Of a stretch of 64,000 bases of DNA, positions 1 through 13,700 are shown in pieces. Every line of letters begins with the position of its first letter. Positions within the stretch are counted from its first letter, which is position 1. The DNA comes from Patagioenas fasciata. Lineage: Eukaryota; Chordata; Aves; Columbiformes; Columbidae. The DNA is taken from assembly GCF_037038585.1 (NCBI RefSeq), contig NC_092525.1, forward strand, positions 26,996,367-27,060,366, in the 5' to 3' direction. The notes under the pieces are model-generated. The model was not told the origin of the DNA. It ran no database searches and saw nothing but the letters and a program-made list of their open reading frames with translations. The translations under genes and the position numbers were made by a program.

Positions 1-3000
1 TCCATTTATCAAAATCATCTTGAGTTACAATTTTGTCCTTCAAAATGCTTTCAATCCCATTGTAGTTTGGAATCTCTTCTCTAGAATCTCAGCTCGCAGA
101 GATGAAAATATTAATTTTTGAACCTTGAAGTACATGTTATTCCCATTTGATAGGGACCTCTGAATACTCTTGCAATTTTTTTTCAGACAGCTTTGCATCC
201 CATTTATAATAGTTAAGACTGTCTGACATGTACAATTCTCAGAAAATTATAGGGAAAAAAATTAAAGTTAAATCTGGTGCCGTTCTACTATCCATGCAAT
301 GTATTATCTTGTTACAATAATACATTTCACTGGTTTAGCATGAGATTTTTTTTGACAGGAGTAAACTAAAAAAAAAAAACAGCTGCACTAGTCTGAGTGC
401 TTGTCCTAAACTTTGTTGTGTTGTCTGCAGTCAAAATAAAATAGTCCATCCACCCTTTTAACATTAATTTTATCCTTTATAGGTGTTTGAAGCAGTACAT
501 TACAAATAACATCATCTGCAACTAAACATTACCCAAGAAACTTAAAAATAGCTTTCTCCTGATGATTAATAGTTTCAGAATTCATATGCAGCTACTTAGT
601 GCTGTTTGCAGATGTTGCCAGTAGAACCATGAAGGGAGGAAATGAACATGGTGTATCTGACAGAAACAAGTTTTAACTAAATATTCTCATCTGTTATGTT
701 GGGTGTTGCAGGCCAGAATGTCTTTTAATCTTTTCCTAGCAGACAGTATTTCTTTTATTCAGTATGGCAGCTAGCAAAAACTTGCACAAGAGCTTGGAGT
801 ATAAAAGCAAATGTTTGTGATACTTGTGAGGATTTTTCCTTTTAATAGATTCCTTTCCATCACCTCTCTAGAATAGTTGCTGACAAATTGATGCTTTGGT
901 AAATCCTATTAAAATCAGTTGATTTGACTAATTATCAGCTGAGATGGTCTACTTAGAAGTTGATTTTATCAATCCTTTCTGTAGAACATGTTTAAATCGC
1001 GGTTTGAATGTAGATTTTTTTTTATTTTTTTAAGTAAAATACATAAAATTATAAGAGTTTCTGACCTGTTAGGTTTGACAAAGTCATTTGAGGTTGTAGA
1101 CTCCATGTACGGAAGTACGGGAAGATGAATTATTAAGTTAACGGTTGCCAGAATTCTTACTACATGATAGACCTCAGGTGAGGTTGTTCATAATCTGTGC
1201 TGTGACTTCATGTCATTGAGCCTATTCTCAGCCTATTTGTCTTTACAACTGAAGTGCCTGTCTGCAGAATGGAATAGATTTGATGAAGAGACTGTAGTCA
1301 AATGCTCTAGGTGAGGCAGGTGATGAGATATATTTCTTCTACCTATATATAGTTTCTCTTTTGTATTTTTTTTGTCCATCATTACAGTTACTTCTGCAGA
1401 AATATTTTAACCTCCTCTCCATCCACTCATGAGGTAGGGTGAACTGTTGTGTTACTTCAGCAATTCTGTATTTAAAGGTGACTCTCATTTCAAACCAAAA
1501 CCATTCAAACTTAGAGTATTTATATGCTGTTAATCAGGAACAGATCACCTTTCTGATATGAGATGTTACGTCGTTTTGCTTATACAGCTAGCTGGTGGAT
1601 TTTAATGAGCAAAACTGGATACAGTTCCACTCCTGAAGTAACTTTTGACTAGTTCCTTTGGTAAACTCAGGGCTCTGAATGAGTGTTTTTGCTGATCATT
1701 CTGGAAAATGGGTCTGGGAGTGAAAAACCTACAAGACTTTGCAAGAAAAAATGAGTCCTTTTTCTTACACACACTTTTATTTGTTGGAAAATACATTATT
1801 ACTGGACCAGGTGGTAGTAATAAACCTTTCTGCTATGGAGCTGCAATGTAGTGTTTGAAAACTATTTGCATAATATAAGAGTTGTATAGCTCTAGCTGTT
1901 TGTCTTAGCAGTCTTAAGCTAAGAGAACCTGTAAACCGGACACCAAGGCAGATGTGTCAGCTCAAGTCTATGTAGTTATGGCTAGCAAAAAAGTTTTCTT
2001 TGGTTTAATTAAGTCCTACAAGAGCTCAAGAAAAGTGTTTATCTCTAAATTTCTGAAACAATCTTTTGTCCCATCTCACATGCTATTTAAATAATATCTT
2101 GACTGTCAGAGTTGTCAGGATGCTAGCTGGGTGAGGTGGGATTATAACTATACTGTCATCCTTATATTTCTCATACCTTTCCCCAAAAAAGTTCTGAAGG
2201 CATTTATGCTAGTAAGAATTGATACCTTTATTGCCAAAGTTAATTCTAAGTCATTCTTTTGTTTATCAAAACCTGAATCAAGATGCAGGTTTTCGTAGCG
2301 TAGATGTTCTTCTTCCCAATTTTAGTAGGAAATGCCCCTACCAGCCCCATTCTGTGTGTTGGATGAGTAGCGCTTCCTATTGTGCTGCTGGAGACAGAAT
2401 ATCGGACAGGATGGACAATTAGTGCAACCCAGTAGAGCATTTCTTACGTAATTCTCAGTGCTCAAAAAATAATCTGGGTAAGCTGTGAAGGTAGAACCTG
2501 TGCATGTTTTGTCCTTAAATGCTTTTGATGTTTTTACTTTTAATGAGAATTCCTTGTAATGGCACAACTGCTGTCAAAGTGGTGGATAGTGGTCTATTTT
2601 TGTGGCATCTAGGGGCAGGAGGGTAGGGTTCAGTTTAGTTAGGTGGACAAAGTTAAGAAGTGTAACACTGAGATTCAGTCTGCCATAAATTTCTAGAAGT
2701 TAACATTTCAGATACTTGCCCCTAGGCAGGAGTACACATACTGCCTGCTAGCCAGGAACAACATAAGTAGCAGACTGCTTTAACAAACCAAAAAGTAAAA
2801 ATTATTTTTTAATATCAACTGCCTCATTTAATTTTCTGCTTCCTGATTGAACATCTAGTTTAATAATTTTTCTTTCTTCAGTAGCATCAGTTTGATCCAT
2901 GGATTACTAATGGGCTGTAAGTATTAGAACTGGAGTACCCATCAGAGCCCACAAAGGTGTCTCCAAAATAAAATAGCAAACTGAAGTGTCTCCATCTTCT

Positions 3001-6000
3001 GCTGAGGCAACAGTAGAAATTCATCAGAAGCAAAATAATATAAATTACACTTACCTGTGGTCTCAGTCCTCAAACTCTTCCATGGTAGCTCTTATCTCTT
3101 GTGCCCAAATAGCTAATGTGACACCAGAGTCCTCGTTGGCAAGTGGGACTCTGAATAAAGTAACTTAGCACTACTACCTTATGGCAAAAGCATAACTTTG
3201 CAGTCCTGCAGGTCCTTTAAGATTCAACATAAATTAATCTACTGGTTTGTACTAGGGAGTGGCTAGAGGTATTAGTCAGAATTTTTGTGAGATAATTCTG
3301 TATTAAATATCAAAGTTTTCTACAAATATTTTTTTTTTCTTAGTGCCTTTCTTGACTGCCATCAGTAACCTATAGAGATGAAAGTTTCCTAGGCTGAGGT
3401 TTAATGTGCCCTTGTAGCTCCCAAGAATTATGTATATTTTAATTAGAAAGCCCATGGTGAAATACTTTAACTTGTTCATATTATCCTCCAAAAAAAGATA
3501 CCTTGTTGACAAAGACTTCTAAGCTTTTGCACTTCCTTAATGCAGACATTCATAAATCTGGAATTGTTCACTCTTATAAGCTTGAAAAACTCGACAGTTG
3601 CGTAACTCAAAGGACTGTATTCATCTGTGTGGAAGTCTGGAAATCTTACAAAAAAAGAAAAGGTTTATTTTTAAAGAAAGTGTAGACTTTCCACATCAAT
3701 ACAAGTAATTTTTTCCAAAGGAGGAATTTATACCATCCTCCAAGGGGTAATTCATGCTTACCTGAGCAGAGAGGTTTGTTTATAAAACAGCTTCTAAAAG
3801 CAAATTCAGGGGTGGTAGCCGTGAATTATTTTTAGGTGATTCCTTCCCTTTAGATTGGTCTGTTTCAATGGAAAGTTAAGTTACAGTTCTATCATATGAA
3901 ATAATAATAATCCACTGTTTGCTTTAAAGCTTGGAATAAGTCCTTTCTTTGGTCTTCTCTAAAGAGAACCTCCAAAGAGATGACTTTTGGGTCCATTATA
4001 ATTTATGGAAAAATGACCATGAAGGTATGTTGAATACTCTTTTAAAGTTAACCTGATTATTAAATTTATGTTATTGTTTTAGACTATTGTGGTATTTCCT
4101 TTTTGTTCTTTTCCCTGTCTGTTGAACTTGTGCATTAACTTAATGCATTTTCTTCATAGTTCAATATTTACAGAATTCAAAGTATCTTTTTTTTTTAACC
4201 TATACCAAGAAAATATTTCCAAAGTTTAAACTTGTCATCCTGTTGACAATTTTAGGGGAAAAAACAGGGTGGAAGCAGTCTCTGGAGATAATCTAGTTTA
4301 ACCTCCTGTTCAAGCAAAGCTGGCTTCAAAGTCAGCAGAGGTTTGTCAGGGCCATGTCTGCTCAAGTTTTGAAGTTCCTGGTGGATGGTGATTTGGCAGC
4401 CAGGTCCCCAGGCAACCTGTGCCCTACTGTTGTCGCTGCAGAGAATTTTCTTACATCTATCCATTTGAAATTTCCCTTGCGGCAGCTCATGACCGCTGCA
4501 CAGTCTGAGTGGGCTGGCAGGGCGATGTGAGACCCCCACTGCTGTGCCAGCAGAAACGCTCCCTCATCCGTATTTCATGTGCTCAACTCCCCGCTAACGC
4601 GGTGTCCCCAATGTATCTCTCTAACCCACTTGCTGTACTTTGCCACAAATTTCAAGGTCAAATGGTACTTTAAGGCAGTATATACAACAAGGTATTTATC
4701 TTAAAACTGTTCATTTACTTTGGAGTCTAATCTTGGAAGACTCTTAGCTGGGCAAAGGGACTGGTAAAATGAACATATTGGGAATTAGCATTAAGATTCT
4801 TGTCTGCCTAACAATCGTAAATCCTGCCAGAATTGTTAATGAAGGGTGTTGACCCTGTTGGTTGTTCTGGTAATCTGCTGAGAACTGATGTAGCCTTGAA
4901 ATTCCCTTCCACAGAACTGCAGAGGTAATGCATGCTGACCCTGGAAAGGCAGGTGCTTTGAGATCAGTAACAGGAAGAGTTTCCTCTATGTCTAGCTGCT
5001 GCACTTCTTTTTAACTGTAACAAAAATGAGAACACAGTTTGAATCTTCTATGAAGATCTATTCCGGTATCAAATAGTTTGATACACTAAGTGGGGAAAAG
5101 TGCATGTGTTTCTGTCTGTGCAAAGGGAACTCTGATGGGAATTTTTGTGAAGACTTTTGATCTTGTTGCAGCAGGGATTCCTTATATGAATGCTTTCACT
5201 TTTTTTTTTTTTAATAAATTCAGCATATGTATGTAGTAACAGTTTCTCTTCCTAGCTCCTTACTTCTGTATTGTTTCCCTAATAAATGTATTTTCCAGTT
5301 CTATTTTTATGAACACTAGGAAGTTTCTATTCCAGATTTTTCTCAGGACCAATGAAATAAATGAAATTGCAGGCATGTAATTTTGTCTTTTCTTATTTTT
5401 CAGAAGCAAAAATATCCTTTGTAAGTAATTCTGTTTTCCTTTGCTAGTTGTAATCTTGATTAAAAAAAAACCAAACTTAGCGTGTTGAGTTTTTTTATTA
5501 CTAAACCCCAGTGGTGGATATCTTTCTTTAGTGATAAATGCATTTATTGCATCTTATGTCAAGAAGAAAGGAGGACAGGTAGAATTGAGATAGATGGAAA
5601 CAAGACCAAGGGAAGTATATACCTAGAAGCTTACAGAGCTCCTTAATTATAAGTGCTTTTTATATTATTGTATGACTGTAGGTCCTATAGATTCAGAAAA
5701 TGAGGCTGAGAAGCACAAGAGAAGACTGCAATATAATTGCACTGGTAGATTTTTTTTGTTAGTAGTTTTATTATAATCTTGTAAAATAAGTCATGTTGTT
5801 GGGCATCAGGCTTGTGTTTTAAAGGGCAAATTAGTTTTGCTGACAGTATGTTCTGATCTGTGTTCTAAAGCAGAGCTGTCAGCTTTCTAGCCAAATTTAG
5901 GCTTCTTGTTTAAGCAAATTACAAACTATACCTCTCTTCCCCTTTATATTCTGAATTGACAAATAAGAAGCAATCTCTTATCCATTTTTTACCATTTTTT

Positions 6001-7464
6001 ACCATTCTGAAAACATTTAAGAAAGTATGTGTAATATTTCTTTTCCTTTTTGCACTCTATAATGCATATCTTCTCCTTTCACAGCCAGAAGGCCAGTAGC
6101 TCCTCTTTCAAAGCCCATAATGAAAGCAAATGAAGTGCAACAGAATACACATAAGGAAGAAGATAATCTGTCATTATCTTGTGATGGCATGTTCTGGGTT
6201 TTTTTTCCTCTCTTCTACTCCACCCATAGTGGGCTGTTTACTTCACCCTCTGCTTCAAACCTTGTCTGTTTAGCCATTTATCCAGCTGAAGGCAAAGGGG
6301 ATAGAAACCTTGAGTTGAATCACTGTTTTCAAATGCGCTTTTTCTTCATGTGGCAATTAAACAGGCTTTTCCATTTGTGCTCAGGAAAAGAATCATACGC
6401 TCTTAATCCCTTAAATGCTTTTGACTCAACTAATTTTACAACAATGGAGAATGAAATTGTTACACAAGGAAAATGGAGCATCTTGCAGTGCATATGTCTA
6501 GAAATGTGAAGTCTGAAACCCTGTCTAAGTAATTTTCCACTTCACTGGTTATTTCATTTGAACTAGTACCATATTTAATTTTTAACTATTACTTTTATGG
6601 TCAACAATTCTAAGTATAGTCTGCTTGTATTGCGTTGTAACGTATTTGGAAAAACTTTTAGAATGTCTTGGAATACTAATTTTGGGGCTAAAATCTCAGC
6701 ATGAACTTGACAGAATCTTGCATAGATTTCTGTGGGTGCTAAGCCAGTTTGCTGAAAATGGAGGGAAACCACAATTTTAAGGGAAGTAAGTAATACAAAT
6801 AGACAAAGAAGAATTCAATGTTTTGTTAGAAGAAAATATTTTTTTCTCCTATTTCTCAATCGTTTTAATTCTAGTAAAGCATCCATGTGTTTATGCTTAA
6901 CTGCTGGATTGTCATCATTCTGTGATGTAGGACCTTTGAAATAGGTAGTACAGTAGTCAAATCTTTCATGTGTATATGAAGCCTGTAAGGTTGCTGAGTG
7001 AAAGTTTCCCTTTTAATCTCAAATTATTCTGTGCTAAAATATAAAGTTCCAGTTCCATTTTATTATTGTAATAGAGGCAGAGTTTTGTGTTTAGATCAAT
7101 GTTGTTCTGCCTTCGTGTGTCTGACCTATATAACATTATGCCAAAGGAAATGAGAATGTTTGGGCACGTATTTGGAGAAATCAAGAAATTTTAAATGATG
7201 CTGGAAACCACAGGGTGGCCTTCTGGTGTGGCCTTTGCAATGTGGAATGATTCTTGAGTTTTTCCTAAGTTTCTCTTTATAGTTCAAGTGTTACCTTTGT
7301 ATGCAGTTTTCCCCAGTGTTTTGTATAATGACTGGTACAGGCTCTGACCTTCTCTTGAATATGCTTTCTTTAATGTAATTTTGAATTCATACGTATAAAA
7401 AATGCCTAATACTATATCCTTTCTGATACTGACTAATGTGTTGGGGTTTTTTTTGTCTTTGTAG
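1..7464 (+). other. CAMSAP2: CAMSAP2 upstream intron, 3' part
   Basis: Noncoding stretch ending at the AG acceptor (7463-7464) of the first exon seen. No GC-rich first exon, CpG-rich promoter or N-terminal CAMSAP2 coding segment could be found, so the window seems to open inside the intron after the first coding exon. It holds a CR1 remnant at 4262-4510, several short A or T runs and a small tandem repeat of a CCATTTTTTA-like unit near 5983-6007. A 129-codon open frame at 6120-6509 has no recognisable domain and is treated as chance. That this is an intron is inferred from the downstream exon starting in mid-codon. Confidence 0.8.
4262..4510 (-). mobile_element. CR1-type LINE 3' remnant, antisense
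   Basis: The plus strand reads like the reverse complement of the CR1 3' region: a 'ctctggagataatctag' block, then a 'cctgttcaagca' block, a 'ccaggcaacctgtgcc' block and a segment resembling the CR1 'cagatggaacttcc' stretch. The element therefore lies on the minus strand. It is heavily diverged, 5' truncated and has no intact reading frame; a 95-codon frame on the minus strand here is a by-product. The family call rests on remembered CR1 consensus features. The right-hand boundary is uncertain and may extend toward 4560. Confidence 0.7.
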
Positions 7465-7724
7465 AAAATGTTCCAGAAGAACTACGAGAACCATTTTACA
7501 CAGACCAGTACGACCAGGAGCACATTAAGCCACCTGTTGTTAACTTGCTGCTGTCTGCAGAACTCTACTGTCGCGCTGGGAGCCTTATTCTCAAGAGTGA
7601 TGCTGCAAAACCACTTCTAGGTCACGATGCTGTTATACAAGCTCTGGCACAAAAAGGCCTTTATGTGACTGACCAAGAAAAGTTGGTGACTGAACGAGAT
7701 CTTCACAAAAAACCAATTCAGATG
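7465..7724 (+). CDS. CAMSAP2: CAMSAP2 coding exon (N-terminal region)
   Basis: Internal exon of 260 nt in a CAMSAP2 gene. It begins with two bases completing a split codon, then 86 full codons starting NVPEELREPFYTDQYD, continuing through LLLSAELYCRAGS and LGHDAVIQALAQKGLYV, and ending HKKPIQM. The acceptor is a T-rich tract with TTTGTAG at 7458-7464. The donor is ATG|GTGAGC at 7725, so the exon ends in phase 0. The peptide agrees closely with the vertebrate CAMSAP2 N-terminal region as I recall it, and is much closer to CAMSAP2 than to CAMSAP1 or CAMSAP3. CAMSAP2 binds and stabilises free microtubule minus ends, supporting non-centrosomal microtubules. This region precedes the canonical CH domain. 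The open frame continues past the donor to a stop at 7736, which is intronic. Confidence 0.96.
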
Positions 7725-10700
7725 GTGAGCATTTAAAGCTTGTATGTTATGTTTCTTCTGTGTATTCCCATTTACTACATATCTATTTTTTAACATGCAT
7801 CATTGTGTTGAAATATTTTTCTCAAGAGGTCAATGTGAGTCATTACTGGGAGGCTTATGATTGGTTTGGGTTGTTTTTTTGTGTCTCATCATAACTGTCA
7901 GGGCAGCTGCATTTCCACTGTACTAACGCTTGAAAACATGTATCATTCTGCTTAGTTCAAGTGTTACATTTTTAAAAAACAGCAGTGACAATATGATAAC
8001 TTTTATTTCAATTTTATAGCACTGAATGTCAGTGAATATTTCTGTGTTGGAAAAATGGTTTGAAAATAGGGTGGTTTTTTTTTTCCCCCTCCTTACAGAA
8101 ATATTTGGTTAAAAGCTTTTGATGACATGAGCAATTCAACATAATAAGATTCAATAGACACTAGTTACATGCTAAGTCAAGGTAAAGCACACCACAATGT
8201 TGTATTCTTTCATGGAGACTTTTAATAATATGTCTTTGCTTTACACAACTGCTAATTAAAACATTAGTTCAACAGATGAATGATTCTATTACTAAGCTCC
8301 TAAGTCATAGATTTTCTTCCTTCTTCCTTGATAGGAGCTGAGTTAAAAAAAGAGATTATCTCTAAAAAGGATGGCTACATATGGCCAATCCTCTCTGTAG
8401 GTTGTTTATAAAATGACAGTATGATTGAATAAGATTCAACTGTATTTAAAATATTTTAAACTTATTTGCACTTTTTATTGTTTAACATATGATATATAAA
8501 TAAATGAAGTATGAGACTACTAAGGTTAAGCTGACAATTTCAATTCTAATTTGGAACTTAAGCTTACTCATTTTAAATCATGAGCAAATTTTATAGTGAT
8601 ATCAGTGGAATTAATGTTCTTACTATACTTGGAGGTATTTATGGCACAATCTGGTCTTTTCAGATTATAATACATTGGACACAGGGAATAAACTGTCTAA
8701 TAGACTAAGGGCTTCCTTGAATTTTCCGTCATTCATTGGCCAAATCTATGCTTTGCAGTCTAGTGTTCCCAGGATCTTTTTGTTTGAATCTGCCATCTGG
8801 AGTTGGCTGACTACTCTACTTTAAGTCCTTTGATACTTTTATGGTCAGTGACCTGTACCTGCTGCTAGAATGGAAGTGCGTGAAAATGAACACAGCTATG
8901 TTTTTATTGTCAGCTCACTGGCAACTTTTGTTTACTAACATTTAAGGAGACTAACAAATATTTGGCAGAAATGACTAGAGACTCCCTCTTGTTTGATCAG
9001 TTGGTATCAACTAAGTAGTTGCAGAACCTTTACAGGTGTGACATCAAAACTAATTAGTAATTAATGATTTATTCCCTACAGCATTGCCAACAAGTATTAA
9101 TCCTCCTAGTTTATACAATGTTTTTTAGAAGTGGCAGTGAGTTGTCAGTTACTGTGATATCAAGACTAAATTCTTTGCATCCACTTTTTTTATTTGAAAA
9201 TTCTTTCTTGCTCATAGAATACTTAAGAGCTGAAGATACGAATATTTCAACAATAGTACTAAAACTAGTCAAGACACTTTATCATTAAGCTGTGATTGGT
9301 GAATGCAGATAAATTTTGCTGGTCTCTCTCTTTTCATCTTGATATCCTTTTTAAAAAGGAGCTCAGCAAAGACAAGTGGCATTTTAGTAAAAGAAGCTAT
9401 AGATAGCAAATAAAAGATGTACTGAAGTGATAAATTTGCAGGACACTGGCAACAGTTGTGGGTGGTTTAGCAGTAAGCATTTATAACATTCATAGAAGTC
9501 AAAGCATTGAAGAGGTTAAGAAACAAGCTTCCTGACTGTTAGAATTAAGTTCTGTAAAAATGTTGTTCTTGTTTCTGAAGGAAGACTTGAATTTACAAGC
9601 CTCTGGTTTTCCCATTTGTTTGTTCTTTCATTTGATCCCTTTCTAGTGTAGTTGTTAGAAACATCTCTTTTCAGAGTTGTCAGTTGAGAAAATGTGTCAG
9701 TACCCTCTAGTTTGGTTTGCTCATCTTCAATTCTGTAGTTAATGTTGCTTGAAATGCATTTCAATAGCAGTTTTTTATTTACCCTGTACTAGAGCTTGTG
9801 TCCTTCTTTCCTGTTTTAAGTATAGTCCAGCAAGTAGTTATTCAGGCATTGGTGTGGGTAACAGTCGACATGCCCAGATCCCTGTTCTGCCCCGGGGTCC
9901 GTTGTCCCCACTCCAGGAGCAGCACCAGCTGAAGGTGCTGCTGCTGGTGGGCTTGTTCACACGCAGCTGTGCTGTGACAATGAGGGAACACTGGCGCCAA
10001 AGCACAGCTTGCTTGGGCAGAAAGGGCAGCTGTGTGTAAGACAACTGCTACCAAACAACTGGCTGTGAAACTGTAGTCTCAATAATAATATTCTGAGCCC
10101 AAGAGTTCTGTTTTGTCATGCCATGTTCATATCCCTCTGCAAGTTCATCGCAGCAATGCTACATTTTAGTTGGGAACTCTCAAACTTTTTCCTTATTATA
10201 CAGTTAGCAAAGTTGTCAGAGAATTTCAAATCTGGCTGTTGCTGTATTGCCAGTCTTGAAATTATCCCCTTGGTGTCTTCCAGTACCTTTTCCTAGTGTT
10301 CCATATACCACAATTTCTACAAGTCTTACAAAGATGTATATCCCGTTTTAGAGTATGGGATGATTTTTTTCTTTTTCCATTATGTAGAACGGAAAGTTAG
10401 CACATGTAATTGTCATACATTCCTCTGGTAGACCAGGTTGTGTTAATCCTATGTTCAATCTAATTTTGAGTAATATAATACAAAATAGTATGGTAGTCCT
10501 TCTCTTGTTAGCCTGCCTTCCCCATAAATGAGGGAAAGATGTTGGTGTTTGTTAGAAGATGTTTTTTGTTGTCTGCTCACATGTACTGTGTTTCTATAGC
10601 TGAAAAGGGGTGAGTTATATTATGAAATGAAACTATGGAAAGAGATTTGAGTATGGAATGTTTTCATTTTACTTGTGCTTTATAATGCTTGTAGCTGCAG

Positions 10701-13700
10701 TCAATGGACTTGGGATTCCCAGTACTGTATGTCTGTAGCAGTGACGGCTGTGGTGATTGTTGGTTTACTTCGTGTGTGACTGCTTTCTAAAGCAGGCATG
10801 TCAAATTTTGACCTTCTCTGTTTCTTGAGTATAGCTAAACCTTTTTCTAGGAAGCACCTCATATAAAAGTCTGGGAAATGGATGTGTATGTTTATGCACT
10901 GAACGCAGGATAGATGTTGGTTTCCTCGTTAGTCATGACTGACTTGGCTGCATCAGTATGTAATTTGAGAAGCTGCAAATTTTTGTGTTTGTATGTGTAT
11001 GTCTATATATACCTATGTGTATGTATATAGAAAAATCAGTTTCCCTATGTGGGATGGAATTAGGAAAGAGGCACTTAGGAAAATAACACACAGGAACAGG
11101 AGCAAAGGCTTCTGCTAATGCTTCCCCTGTTTAGGGGTAAGGAGGTCCATATGGAGTCTGGTTTGTTTTAGTCTGTCTTATCTTTGATTTGTTCACATGT
11201 CTGATTTTTTTTTTTTCTAGGATAAGGTATTCTGGCTAGGTTATTATTCAGGCTTGTTCTGATTTAAAAACTTGGAATTGAAACTGTATGTTCCTGAGAG
11301 ATTGCATCTTGTGATAACACTACTGAAATGTTCAGTGGTACCTCCATTTCTGTTCTTGCTGTATTACAAACTATTAAAACTTAATTCTATGTTTATTTTT
11401 GTTAAATCTTATTATTTGATAGGATCACCCTGTTGCTTTTATTTTTGGTAGGGAGCAAAAGAACCACATATCATGTTATTACTCTTGAGGTTGAAATTCA
11501 GGGGGTCTTGGCTCTGCTGCATTAGTCTTTAAACAGTGACAGTCTAGAGCTTGGAATTGAAACAGTGTTGAACCAAGGACCAAAGTCTTTTTCTCCTGAA
11601 AATTATACTTTAAGTCAGGAGTACAAAAATAATTACCTGATGCTTAAAGTTTATGAAAGCTAAGTTGCAAAAATATGAGCAAAGCTATTTATTTCAATTG
11701 GCAACTTCAAATCACATAAAAAAGAAAAAAATCTGTGTTAAGCAGGTACTTCCATATGAAAATCATATGCAAGGTTTTGACAGGCTATAGAAATCAGAAA
11801 TGGCTTAAAATTCGGCATGGGTCTGATACTTAAGCAATAATTTTGTCTTAATGCTTCCAGTTATAATATGCACATATCATGTTCAAGTCAAGATTTACTT
11901 TTATATTTCCATGTTGATTTCTCTCTCTTGAATTTTACATTTATTTCACGTGCTGAACTGACTTAAACCTTCAAATATCTGGTACACAAGAGGAAGGCAA
12001 TTTGGATTTTTTTTTTTCCTCATATACATATTTTATCTCTTTATATTTAAAAAAACATAGATATCTGTTCTTACTGGATGAACCAGAAGAGACTTTTAGA
12101 CACATTTCTGCATTATGCCAATAATTTTATACCAAATGAATAATGCATTTGACAGGGCAAATCCTTTTATGAGAATTCTGGCCATTTTGTATTCAAATGC
12201 TGGTGATCTCTGTCAATTTGCCTCGAGTGGAGAGAAGAATAAATAGATTCAGTGAGGAATTAAGAAATGCTTTCCCTCCTCCACGTCCCTGCAATGCTCT
12301 TCTGCCATTTGAGGAAAGGAATAAAGAATCAGCATCTTCTTTCTCTGCTGCTTGATACTCTGCAGGGAAACTGAAGCTGCATAATTACACAAGCTGTGGA
12401 TTTCTGTCCTGCCTGGTCTCTGTCCCCAATGCGGCAGGGCCAACAACAGCTAAATTTCAAGCTCGAAGGGTAATAATGTCACATCTTTAATACTAGTTGA
12501 AATCCAGTGTGTGTTGGGGGATGTACGGATACAGTAATGTTATAGACGGTTACTGGTTTTGTGCCACGTATTGATATAGCATTTTTGTCTGACTTACAAA
12601 AAAAATTAGTCTTGCAAAGTGTGGAAAAAAAAAAAGGCAGTTTTAGAGATACAGTTTTTAAATAAAACTTAGTGACTGGAAAGTGGTTATTGAACACTCT
12701 GTATATAAATACTACCTCCAGGGAAATATGGCATACTTTCAGATCTTTCTCGGTGTCATCATCTCAGTATATAAAAATTGTACTAATCATAATGCAGTCA
12801 AAAAGTGTAACTTGTGTGTAAATTTGAACTCTAATTTGGAAAAATACTGTTACAGAAAAATGTCAGCCAGCTGAGCAGCTACCTTAAACTTATACCCACA
12901 TATAATGGTTTTTGAAAAGTGCTGTCCTTGATCAAGCAACACTTAAATCCTCCATACACTTCCACAGTTGTCATCCAAGATGCAAAGGGAATGAGAGGCT
13001 CCAGCAAAAGCCCAGCAATAAGTCCATAATAGCTGGTAGGCTTAAAAATTGTTATCTCCCCATGTGTGATTCATGTGTATGGGCTTTTAATATTAGTAGT
13101 GTGCTATCATCCAAACTGTTGGTCCATTTAGCTGCAAATTACCTTCCTTATTGAAGATGTCTCTTGTGAGGAAGTTTGTCAATTTTTGTAGCAGTTTGTG
13201 AATCTGGGCTATAACTGAGGTCTAATTAGGTGTGCCTGTATTAGGCTTTTAGTACTGATGTGGAGCGTGCTTTTGAGACAAATCTTTATCTTTCTCCCAG
13301 TTATTGCACTGCTGGTTTGCATTGTGGAGTCATTTTGGAAGCAGGAACTCTGTTTCTTTCAGCAGCTGAACTGGAAGATGGGCTCTAGGATGGTGCCTGC
13401 TTTAGCCCACCTTGCAAGGGGTACTTGCTTCACAGGGCTAGGGTGCAGCTGGTTGAGGTGAAATCCTTGAGAAGGGGGTTGAGCCAGTTACTGGGACCGT
13501 TGCACCAGCTCTGCTTTTCTGCTGTGCAGTGCTAACTGCTGAGTTAGTCAGACATACGTGGAAGGAAGGGGAATGATAGTGCTGGTTTTGTACCCACAGC
13601 CAGAACCTGCGTCTCTTTTTGGATAAGATAGCGGACGGTAAGTGGTTAACTCCTCCTGCAATCTGGATTTTTGGTCTCTCTGACGGACTGCGTTCACTTG

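Noticed and set aside
4252..4539. Minus-strand 95-codon frame as a CR1 reverse transcriptase or endonuclease fragment
   Set aside because: The underlying similarity is to the CR1 3' region, and no reverse transcriptase or endonuclease motif is present.
6120..6509. 129-codon plus-strand open frame
   Set aside because: No domain, signal or homology recognised; lies in intron sequence, and a frame of this length is plausible by chance in 64 kb. The T-rich acceptor just upstream leads to an early stop in one frame.
1..7464. CAMSAP2 first coding exon and promoter inside the window
   Set aside because: No GC- or CpG-rich segment and no frame coding the expected N-terminal residues were found, so they probably lie upstream of the window.
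7545..7736. Open frame beginning at 7545 taken as a separate small gene
   Set aside because: It is the internal part of a CAMSAP2 exon. It starts at a TTG and runs past the true splice donor at 7725 to an intronic stop.
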